Under the pieces are notes generated by a model. It was not told the origin of the DNA and searched no databases. It worked only from the letters and a program-made list of their open reading frames with translations. This document shows positions 23,797 through 34,180 of a DNA stretch of 64,000 bases, piece after piece; position 1 is the first letter of the stretch, and each line of letters opens with the position of its first letter. Made by a program: the position numbers and the translations under genes. Source of the stretch: Rhizophagus irregularis (taxonomy: Eukaryota; Glomeromycota; Glomeromycetes; Glomerales; Glomeraceae); assembly GCF_026210795.1 (NCBI RefSeq), contig NC_089446.1, forward strand, positions 1,054,001 to 1,118,000. The letters are read 5' to 3'.

Positions 23797-24142
23797 CGAT
23801 CGCGGAAAAACGAAAATTAGCGTTGTAATTGTTTAGGATTTTAATTAGGTAAATTTGTAATAAATTAAGAAATTATCATTTTGACTTTTTTACTCAAACT
23901 AATTAATTGCATTGTATATCTTCTTAAACTTTTGGATCATTTGTTCATTCGGTAAATAATATATTTCCGTAATGATTCCACTAAAGTGACCTATACTTGC
24001 TTGGGAGGCAACAAATTTTCTTATATCATTTGATGATAAGAAATTGGTCCATTTAATCAAATAAATGGACAAAAATTATCAAACCAAATTCGAATCAAAT
24101 GAATCAAATGAATTGATTTAATGAAAAATCATCTAAATGGTT
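23797..24142 (+). pseudogene. HSPA12-like pseudogene (pair 5), internally deleted
   Basis: First-exon relic at 23797-23835 (GAAAATTAGCGTTGTAATTG) and second-exon relic near 23936-23955 (GGATCATTTGTTCATTCGGT). After a short piece the sequence jumps to the family C-terminus at 24050-24142 (ACAAAAATTATCAAACCAAA, equivalent to NGQNYQTKFELN). The whole ATPase core is deleted. Confidence 0.7.
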
Positions 24143-24398
24143 TTATTGTCTCGATAATCAATAGTATAGGCTCATTAGAACAGGACGGGGTGTTTTTCTT
24201 GGAAATGTTTTATGTTTACGTAAAATTTATTTTTTATAATAAAACACTGCTCCTCATGAGGGTGAACTTAAAAAAAAAAATAGTAATAATTTATAGTAGT
24301 ATAATCTTTATAATTTTACAAAAGAATAGTTGAATTTATTTGAAGGTATAACAAATGGAAATTCTTTATTCTATCTAATTAACAAACCAGTAAAAGTA

Positions 24399-26201
24399 TC
24401 ACAATATTTCATCATCGTCCGATTCCTGTTCAAAATTTCCTATAGTTTTTGGCGTCCGGATGCTACATCCTTATTAACATTACAGTAAATTTTTTCCTTC
24501 TAATGAATACCTGAGCATGAGTATATATTTTACGTTTCTCTACATCATTCAAATCCTGACCAATTATTGGAAAAGAACAAACCTCCACTTCTAAGTTATC
24601 ATGCTTGTTCTTTAAGATTTATGATTTTTTCTATAAGTTCTTGTTTTCTTTTTCTTTTCTTTGCAATAAATTATTAAGATTATTGATTTCCTCAATAAAT
24701 TCTTCATTTTTATAATTTTTATACTGAAATTGGCGAATTTCAGAATCCTTTATCTATGGATTATCTGATGCATTTTCATTATTTGCTATATTTGAGCTAA
24801 GATTTGTTCTAATTCATAAGATTTTTTTTGAAATTCGCTATTTTTAACTCTAATATCAGAAATTAATTGATCATACTTTTTGGATTTTTCTTTAAGTTCA
24901 TCTTCGAGTTGCTTGAGTTGATCATTGAGTTTATCATTTTCAACTAAATAATTGTTTGGACTTTTAGATGTAGATATCTTAAGCTTTTCGTTTTCAGAAA
25001 CTAATTCTGCAAGCTGATTTGTGAGGATTTCCTTTTCAGAACGAAGTATTGACAAATTAGAGTAATCATTATATACCGTTGAATGATTATTTTGTTTGCT
25101 ATTTTTATTTTTTAGTTTTTCATTTTCAAGGTGAATTTTGAGTTTATCATGTTCACCACACATAACTTCATAATCGTATGTTACTTTTTTAAGATTTTCA
25201 CTTTCAGTACGAAGTGTTGTTGATAAATTGGTTTGTGCTTTATTAAGTCTTTCATATTCGCTTGACAAACTTTTAAGCTGAGCTTTGAGATCACGAATTT
25301 CATTAGAATCACTTTTATTACCATTTCTAAGTTTTTTGTTGTCCGTACGAAATGATGAGAGTTGATCCTTGAGGTTATTATTTTCAGCTTCATAATCATT
25401 TTGTACTTTTTTAAGCTTTTCATTTTCACTTTCGAGCTGATCTTTAAGTTTACTAATTTCGTTAGAATTATTATCTCTAAGTGATGAGAGTTGATCATTG
25501 AGGGTGTTATTTTCATTGCGTATGGTTTCATAATCAATTTGTACCTCTTTAAGCCTTTTATTTTCAGCTGACAAACTTTTGAGCTGAGCTTTGAGGTCAC
25601 GAATTTCACTAGAATCATTTTTTTGACCATTTCTAAGTTTTTTGTTCTCCGTACGAAATGATGAGAGTTGATCCTTGAGGTTATTATTTTCAGCTACATA
25701 ATCATTTTGTACTTTTTTAAGCTTTTCATTTTCACTTTCGAGCTGATCTTTAAGTTTACTAATTTCGTTAGAATTATTATCTCTAAGTGATGAGAGTTGA
25801 TCATTGAGGGTATTATTTTCATTGCGTATAGTTTCATAATCAATTTGTACCTCTTTAAGCCTTTTATTTTCAGTTGACAAACTTTCGAGCTGTTCTTTGA
25901 GGTATCTAATTTCGTCAGAATTATTTTTTTGATTATCTATAAATCTTTCGAGTTGAGCTGTGAGGTTATTGTTTATTTCTAAATACTTGTTATGTTCGGT
26001 ACGGAGCGCCCTCAAACTTTCTTCAGATTGTTTAACCAGATCTTCCTTTTCATCAAGTAACACTCTGAAAGTATCTCTCTCTTGGGAACATTCATTTAGT
26101 CTGTCTTGGAGGTCAGAATTTTTCTGTTCAAGTTCTTGGATTTCATGAAAATAAAAAAGTTCATCCAAATCCGTTGCATCGTCATGATCATTAACCTTCA
26201 T
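24399..26201 (-). pseudogene. Coiled-coil gene with C-terminal module deleted (pair 5)
   Basis: An open frame of 471 codons (24786-26201) starts MKVNDHDDATDLDELFYFHE and is almost entirely coiled coil. It is nearly identical in DNA to the 5' part of the gene at 7911-10142. A 306-bp segment (102 codons, around STENKRLKEVQIDYE to NKKLRNG) is duplicated in tandem, where the 743-aa protein has one copy. Downstream the coding trace continues out of frame at 24399-24785: a coiled-coil piece joins directly to the last part of the module (KLEVEVCSFPIIGQDLND, KRKIYTHAQVF). About 250 residues of the conserved module are therefore missing. The 471-aa coil could still be made, but as a family member it is broken. 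Confidence 0.75.
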
Positions 26202-27779
26202 GACAATTTTTTTTTTTTTGCGAATTAAAGGAAATCAGGTTTTATTTATAAGTGACAATTTAATGGTATTTTTATCACTTTACCTTATCTGTTTATCAGT
26301 TACGAAATGCATAAAATTTTTTTTTGTAATACACAAAAACCGAGTTGAAACAAGTTATAAATGTATAAATGAGCTTTGTTTTCGGAAGGCCGTGTGACCG
26401 ATATTCGAGACGAGCAGATTATTTAACACGTGCATATAATAAAATATATGGAATACGTTAATTATATATTTATTAATAAAAATGGTGAATAAATGTGTAT
26501 CTCAACCTCCTGAAACGTGTAAAAAATTCTTAATATAAAAAATACAAACTTTTTTAAAAAAATGTGCAATATGTGTATTTTTGCCTGCTTAACATCAAAG
26601 GTGGTTTTGAATGTCATTTTTGACTTTATGATTTTCAGGATTTTTTTTTGGTTAAATCACATGATATATTTAATTCTGGCCAGAATTAAATGATCGGCAC
26701 ATAAAAGTATCCCTTTTTGAAAAAAATTAGGCATCACACATAGTGAGAAGATTTAGATTTGCCCTATTTTTATTTTAATAATTTTTGAAAAAGTTATTAC
26801 AAAAACTTCTATTCTTCAATAATATAAAATAACTGAAAAACTTTTTTAATTGTAATTAGCTATAAATAATTAAAAAAAATTTATTAAAAATAATAAAACT
26901 TTACCTTCTGCTATTTCTGATATATAATTCATTTTATAAATAATTAATTTATCTATAATAGAATTGAATATTTTAATATTATATTCAAAATTAATTTCAA
27001 GGAAAAGTACAATATAATCATGAAGTTTTTATATATTATTTATTACTGTAAATTTAGCTAATTAAAGTAGGTATTTAATAAGTAATTATAAAAGATAAAA
27101 TTATAAAATTAAGTTCACATCTAAGCTTATTACACTTTTAAATGTATTAAAAAATAAAGTTAATTTAAAGATTATAATAAATTTGGAAAAAAAATGCTTA
27201 AAATACTAAAGTATATTTAAAGCTAATAAAAATATACAATTAATTAATAAAAATTTGACAATTATAGTAAATCAAATAATAATGTACAATTTGATATAAT
27301 AATATCTTTATAAGAAATATTTATATTTAAAATATACTTAAAATTTTATATTAATTTGCAATATACTTATAATATATTTATTAAATTAAAATAATTTTTT
27401 ACTCTTTAATCTAGTTATCTAAAATAAAAAAAAATTATAAAAAAATATTTCAATTTTTTAAATAAAAAATATTATAATATAAATTATTAGTATAATACTG
27501 TATATTAGAATCCCAAATATTTAGTATAAAATTTCTAATTAATTTTTTGCTAAAATTGATACAATTTAATCTTTTTTTATTTTTTATTTTTGCAATTATT
27601 TTAACATCTAATAATCTAATTTAGATAAACTTTTTTATTTTATAAAACTTAACATTAGCTATAAACCAATTAAAAAAAAAGTTTATTTAAATTGTTAAGA
27701 AAATTGTAAAAAACTAACTTTTTAATTTTTAAAAAAAAAGGTACTGTAATTTACTCTAAATTACTAGTAGTATCAGTTC
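26202..27779. other. Promoter block, then AT-rich DNA with no gene
   Basis: The coiled-coil gene promoter block lies at about 26250-26303. Beyond about 26420 the DNA is AT-rich low-complexity sequence with no open frame, RNA gene or repeat that I can support. Confidence 0.6.
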
Positions 27780-27994
27780 AAGACCCTGCTTACTTATAAG
27801 ATAGGTCACCCCTAGCCTAAGGTAAAAATCATATATAAAATTCTTTGCAGATTCTACTATAAAAGGAAATTTTATGTTACATTGTTATGATTTTTTTCCT
27901 TTTTAGCTAATTAACCAATAGAATTTAAGAAAAAAGCAAGGTAAAAACTATTAGTAAAGACTACGGTGACCTTTATTATAAGTAAGCGGGGTCC
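27780..27994. mobile_element. Mutator-type MITE, 215 bp
   Basis: Terminal inverted repeats of about 30 bp (left starts AAGACCCTGCTTACTTATAA; right complement starts GGACCCCGCTTACTTATAA) both end in AGGTCACC. They are flanked by a 9-bp direct repeat TATCAGTTC (ending at 27779 and at 27995-28003). A 9-bp duplication is typical of the Mutator superfamily, and MULE transposase relics lie at 32868 and 58585. Confidence 0.75.
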
Positions 27995-28158
27995 TATCAG
28001 TTCGTTAGTTTTTGTAATAATAATAAGCATTAGGTGCAACAATCCTATTTAGGTTGTAATTATATACTTAGAGAAGATATAGTTAATTCAGGATCCCAGA
28101 TATCTAATATAAAGGTCATAATGGACTTTTGGCTAAAAACACCCCTTTTTACTGAAAC

Positions 28159-28317
28159 TCAAAAAATCGTTTTTTGTAAATATCTCAGCATCCAGTGATT
28201 CAATTTTAATGAACTTTTTTTTATTTTGTAGCCCTCATTTAGCTCTACAATTTAAAAAAAGTTCATCAAAATTGGACCACTAGATGCCGAAATATTTACA
28301 AAAAATGATTTTTTGAG
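28159..28317. repeat. Palindrome with GCATCCAGTGATTC arms
   Basis: Arms of about 70 bp contain GCATCCAGTGATTCAATTTT (left) and, in complement, GCATCTAGTGGTCCAATTTT (right), around a loop with TAGCCCTCATTTAGCTC. A related palindrome lies at 37785-37892, on the other side of the two CACTGGTC elements. The rest of 27995-28988 shows no gene. Confidence 0.6.
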
Positions 28318-28988
28318 CCCTGAAAAATGGGCCAATCTGCCGAAAGTGTGACTTGAACGATCATTGTACTTTCTCTCCTGTTGGGCTCTGCCCATTTTTT
28401 CCAAGAAGACATGGATGAAAAATATGAGGATTTTTTGTCTTGAGTGATAGTAAAAGGACTTTTCGAGGTTATATAAAGTTATTATTGAGGTCTTTAGTTT
28501 TGCCTGAACTCCTTACAGCTTATATTGAGTTAGGACCGTTATCATGAGCCTTGGAGTTACCAATAATACTGTAAGATGGCAATTCCATATGAATGTTCCC
28601 CCTGGGCTTTCTGAAAGGTTGAAAAGTAGTGCGTCTTAGTTCTTACGCCTTTAAAGTCTAACTGGCCAAGTGGTTCGCAGGCCGGACCAGTATTTCTTGG
28701 AAGAAGCTCTTGACCAACATATTTCTTGCTAGTTGATGTTGTTAATGGGAGTATTAGTCTTCTAAAATAAGGAGATGGAGTTGAGATGCATGTTTAGTGT
28801 TTTTTACTCAGGTTTTTCTCATTGCACTTCGAGTTTTCCTGAGGTTTATGTTTTTATTTTTTGTTTTTTGTTTTTCTTGGTTGTTTTTTTGGTGTAACCT
28901 TATTTTCTTTGAGGAATGGGGGGATACTGGAAAATTTGATCATCATGGTGGCTTGGTGTTACTAATTTTCAAAATCAATGATCACTCA

Positions 28989-31802
28989 CACTGGTCAAAA
29001 TAGTCCAAATCGGCTAAAATTCAACCAGCCAATTTTAGGCTAATTTATGGTCTAATGCTGGTCAAACTTTAGCTGATTTTTTGGCTGCAGTTCGCTGCCA
29101 CTCGCCTAAAGTTCGGCTTGAAATTTTGGCCAAAATTCAGTTAACATTCGGAACAATTTCAGATAGCAAATTTTGGTGAATAGTTTTCCGAATGTTACTT
29201 AATTTATGTTGCAAATTTGTACTAAATTTATTTACTAATATTCAGCCACAACTCATTTTATTTAATATTCGCAATAAATCACAACTTTATTTATAAATGC
29301 ATATTACAAATAAGTATTACTAATCTACAATTCCACAATCACATAATTCATGTATTCGTATATACTTACGAATCTTGATCTTTTGGAAACCCACCAAAAC
29401 TATAAAAAAAAGAAAAGAACGGTTAGTAACTGTTCCATAATATTAAAAAAAAGCAAAAAAACCCAAGATTCTACTTACGAATCTTTGGTTTTTTTCTGTT
29501 TATCAGAACCCACCCGAGACACTAAACCTATAAAAAAGAAAAAAAAAGAGCAGTTATTAATAACTGTTCATAATAATATTAAAAAAAAATAAAAAATAAA
29601 CCAAGATTCGTAAGTACAAATCTTGGTTCCACTTTTCTAAAGATCCCGAAACCTACAAAAAGAAAAGAACGGTTATTAGTAAACTGTTCGTAGTAATAAA
29701 AAATAAAATAAAAAATAAAAAAAGAACCAAGATTCGTACTTACTTACGAATCTTAGTTTTCCGTTGTTCTTCGAAAGCCCACTGAATCTAAAAAAATAAA
29801 ATAAGAACGGTTTATCAGTAACCGTTCGTTAATATTATAAAAAAAAATAAAAATAAAACCAAGATTCATACTACGAATCTTGGTTTTTTCCATTCTTCAG
29901 AAGACACTGACCTAAAAAAAAGAAAAAGAACGGTTAGAAACCGTTCATAATAATAAACAAAAATAAAAAAATAAAGATTCATACCGAATCTTTAGTTTTT
30001 TCCGTTCCTTGGAAAGACAGAATCCACCCGAACCTATAAAAAAAAATCAAAAGAACAGTTAGTAACTGTTCTATAACATTAAAAAAAAGATTCGTAAGTA
30101 TATTACTTACGAATCTTTATCTTTGGGTTTTCGTTCGTCGGAAGCCTACCGCACCTAAAAAAATAAAGAAAAGAACGGTATTAGTAACCGTTCATTAATA
30201 AAATTAAAAAAAAAGAAAAATTATAAAGTAAAGATTCGTACTTACGAATCTTTATCTTTGGGTTTTCATTCGTCGGAAGCCCACCGCACCTAAAAAATAA
30301 AGAAAAAAACGGTTATTAGTAACCGTTCGTAATAAAGAAAAAACAAAAAAAAAATTATAAAGTAAAGATTCGTACTTACGAATCTTTATCTTTGGGTTTT
30401 CATTTTTCGGAAGCTCACCCGATCCTATAAAAAAGAAAGAATGGTTAGTAAACCATTCGTAATAATAATAAATAAATAAATAAATTAAAGATTCTTACGA
30501 ATCTTTGGGTTTTCGTTCTTCAGAAGTCCACCCGATCCTAAAAAAAAGAAAAGAACGGTTATTAGTAAACCGTTCATATATTAAAAAAAAACAAAAAAAT
30601 TAAACCAAGGTTCGTACTTACTTACGAATCTTGGTTTCTTGGTTTTCCGTTCTTCGAAGCCCACCAGATCCTAAAAATAGAAAAGAACGGTTATTAGTAA
30701 CCGTTCGTAATATTTTTTTAAAAAAATAAAAAAAAAATCCAAGATTCTTACGAATCTTTGGAATTTTCCCATTCTTCGGAACACGGAAGCCCACCCGAAC
30801 CTATAAAAAATAAAAGAACGGTTATTAGTAACTGTTTGTAACATTTTTTTTTAAAAAAAATAAAAAAAAATCCAAGATTCTTACGAATCTTGGAATTTTC
30901 CCGTTTTTTGGAACACGGAAGCACACCCGAACCTATAAAAAATAAAAGAACGGTTATTAGTAACCGTTCGTAATATTTTTTTTTAAAAAAAATAAAAAAA
31001 AATCCAAGATTCTTACGAATCTTGGAATTTTTCCGTTCTTCGGAACATCTGATCCTAAAAAAAGTAAAGAACGGTTATTAAAAACCGTTCATAATATTAA
31101 AAATAAACAAAAAAAAATAACCAAGTTTCGAACTTACAAAACTTGATTTTTCCATACTTCGGAAGCCTACCCGAACGGCCGAACCTAAAAAAAAAAGTAA
31201 AAAAAGAACGGTTAGTAACCGTTCATATTAAATTAAATTAAAAAAATAAAAAATAAATAAACCAAGTTTCGTACTTACGAAACTTGGTTTTTCCATACTT
31301 CGAAAGCCCACACGAATGGCCGAACCTAAAAAAAAAAGTAAAAAAAAGAACGGTTAGTAACCGTTCATATTAAAAAAATAAAATAAACTTCAAAGAATTC
31401 GTACTTACGAATCTTTGGAGTTTCTGTATTTTGAAGCCCACCCGAAAGCCGAACCTATAAAAAAAAAGTAAAAAAAGTGAAAGGGGGAAGGGAAGGAAGG
31501 AAAAGGGAAGGAAGGAAAAGGGGAAGAAGGGGAAACAGGGAAGGGGAACGAAGGAGAGGAAAGGGGAGGGGAAGAAAAAAATTATTAAAAGTTTAAAAAA
31601 GGATGTATAAGATGATCCTTTTTTAAACTTTTAATACGCGTAATGCATAATGCGTAACGTTTGATTAACAAAATTAATAAATCGACCATAAATCATATAT
31701 GTCGAAATTTAGCCGATTTTTAATAATTTACGAAATTTGGCCGAAATATGTGACAGATCAGCCGATTTGTCACATGACCGAAAGTTTTGATTTCGACCAG
31801 TG
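28989..31802 (-). mobile_element. CACTGGTC-ended non-autonomous transposon, copy A (2.8 kb)
   Basis: It starts CACTGGTCAAAATAGTCC and ends TTTCGACCAGTG, flanked by the 3-bp direct repeat TCA (28986-28988 and 31803-31805). CACTN termini with 3-bp duplications fit the CACTA (CMC) superfamily. The left 380 bp match the complemented right end of the element at 34181-37590. The right 230 bp match its left end. The two copies are therefore the same element in opposite orientation. The interior is a tandem array of about 16 units plus a purine-rich stretch at 31475-31575. No transposase is encoded. Confidence 0.85.
29350..31475 (-). repeat. Tandem micro-exon/mini-intron array, copy A (about 16 units)
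   Basis: Read on the - strand, each unit has a T-rich tract ending TTTTAG, then 39-48 nt starting GTTCGGGTG and ending in GATTC, then GTAAGTA or a variant. A GAACGGTT / ACTAAT / AACCGTTC stem-loop follows. These are the signals of a 3' splice site, exon, 5' splice site and branch point. Units around 30501-30540 (39 nt) and 30881-30940 (48 nt) keep one frame open across the inferred junctions. Period is 115-140 bp. No first exon with a start codon was identified, so expression is unproven. Confidence 0.6.
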
Positions 31803-34180
31803 TCAGGTGATAAGGGGGTGACAGGTTGGGTACCGCAGTTTTTGTAGTATGCCGATCATGGTGATCACATGTTGAACTATCATTGGATTGACTTATCTAG
31901 GTAGATCTTAGGCTGATGGATCGTTCGCAATGAGGTGGGTGTTCTCTGTTAGGGATCGTTTGAAATGAAGTGAGTATCTCTGTTGGAATTGCACGACACT
32001 AAAAAGTTCTCCTAGCGGCTGGACTGCATGACACTAAAAAGTTCCCTGAGGTCTTTGTGAAATAGGTTTGTTATTTATAGTATGTAGTCAAATAAAGGAA
32101 ATTGAATTTTGTGTATTTTTGATAGCGCTAATGATATTTAGCAATGGGATTCTTCGATCTTTAAATGTAGTGGGGGTCTCGCTGAGTATATATAGCATAG
32201 TCGATTCTACCGGGTTTAAGATATAATTTGGGGATAGCCATAGTTAGAGGATGTTGGGTTTATAATCTTAGCATTTCTTTTTATATATTTCTGGAAGATT
32301 ATTGTTCTTGTATTAGATTAGTTCTGCACTTTGTTGCAGTTCTTTTTTGAATACCTGGTATTCTCTAAAGTAACTTGTGACAAAAATTAATAAAATTCAA
32401 GCGCAGCTTTGTTAAACCGAAAGTGTGACTTATGATCTGTTTTGAAGATATCCGGGGTCCTGTTAATTCATACCTAAATCTTAAAATTGATGTTTTAGTA
32501 ACTCCTTTAAAATAAAAAGGTCATTTAATTAAATTGCATTGTAATAAAATTATTAAACCTAAAATTATTAGATTTAAATTACTAGTATTAGTTGTTTTAA
32601 ATATGTCCAAAGCTTTAACATATTCTTAAAATATATAAAATTTAAAATTAGTAGTTAAAATTAATATAAATAGTTAAAATTAAATTAATTAATAATTTTT
32701 AAATTATAATTTTAGCCAAAATTTTCTTAAATCTAGCCAAATTTATAATGCCAGCCCAAATTTTATTAAAACTAAAATTTTTAGATTATAAATATAAACA
32801 TATTTATATAATATAATTTATTATTTTAAATATAAAAAAATAATTTATTTAGCAATTTAATACTGAATTATACCATTATACGATTTAACACGTTGCGTAT
32901 TCTGCATTCCTGCATTAAATGCACAATGTGTAAAACATAATGCTCAAGCTTCTTTACACTTATAAAGATAACGTTGCAAATAATTAGCAGCATCATTATA
33001 CTTTTGTAATAATGCAGCCCACTTTTCTTCAAAAATAAACTCAACACAGCTATTACGTGCATGACAGAAAACTGTAAAAAATTCTTTCCATTTCTCTCTA
33101 CCATATTTACCAAGAAAATGTTTTTTCAAATTTTTTCAGATATGGAACAGGTAAAAATGATGCTTTGTTGTTGTCCAAGTACTGCTTACTGTTGCGACCA
33201 TCGCTGAGTCAGCATCTGTGTAAAATAACATATATAACTCATAACTGATTTGCATGAATTTAGCATTTTTTGCTTCTGCTAAAATAGACCTAATTTGCTA
33301 AAAATCAAATTATCACATTTTAAATCTATACTAATTTGCTAAAACTTAAAATATGAGTTATAGTAAAATTCTAAATAATATAAGTTTAAATTTGCTTAAT
33401 AAAATATAATTTTAGTTTATTAAAATTTTTTGTAAATTAGTAAATTTAATCGTCAATTTACTGAAATTAATAATTTTTTTTTTTATTATCAATAAAAAAA
33501 TAAATAATTAATATAAATTAAACTGTCAATTTTTATAATTTATAATTAAAAATATGTATGTAGATTATAGATAAAATAATAATTAATAAAATAATAAATT
33601 AAATATAAATAATTATTAAAAAATAAAATGTTGCACAGTTTTTGGCCTGTATTATACTTAATTTTAGCCAAAATATAACCTGAACTCTAAAACTAATATT
33701 TTTAAAAATATTATCTATAAAAATTAAAAAAAAAGGATAAGTTAAATTTAAAAAAAAGTATCAATTTGCTCAAATATAAAACATAACTTTGTAAAATCAA
33801 CACAATTTGCTAAAACTCATAATTATAACTATTAATTAATTTTCAATCAATTTACTCTATTTAAAATTATGAGTTAAATCTAATTTTGATTGAATTTGCT
33901 AAAACTCAAATGTGAGTTATATATGTGATGTCTGAGGTCCTATTACTATATATTTAACAGTTATATAAAAAAAACTTATCACAGAATTACATTTACTTTT
34001 TTTAATTTATAAAAAATTTTACCTTATAAATAAATTCAACCAGTTTTTTTATGTAATTTTTATCTTAGGCTTGTAGGTGATCTCTATTAGAAGTTAGCAG
34101 AATTCTATTTAACTCCTCATTCATCACGTCTAAAGTATGATAATAGTATTATTAGATTTATTTTAATGAGTTAATTTCAA
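31803..34180. other. Spacer between the two inverted CACTGGTC elements
   Basis: 2.4 kb. At 31803-32460 there is moderately complex non-coding DNA with a repeated GACACTAAAAAGTTC. At 32460-34180 the DNA is AT-rich, with the MULE relic at 32868-33231 and several AATTTGCTAAAA repeats near 33300-33910. No intact gene is seen. Confidence 0.6.
32868..33231 (-). pseudogene. MULE-type transposase fragment
   Basis: Read leftward, a near-open stretch gives FYTDADSAMVATVSSTW, one in-frame TGA, then LKKHFLGKYGREKWKEFF and ALLQKYNDAANYLQRYL, ending near FNAGMQNTQRVKSYN. The order T-D-x-D, then a basic W-rich segment and a terminal NAG-x(5)-RVxxYN segment matches the second half of a Mutator-like (FAR1/MULE) transposase domain. 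The flanks are AT-rich and non-coding, so this is an orphan piece. No terminal repeats were found around it. Confidence 0.7.

Noticed and set aside
28797-29003. 68-aa Phe-rich frame
   Set aside because: T-rich sequence running into the left end of a transposon; no membrane-protein start context or homologue.
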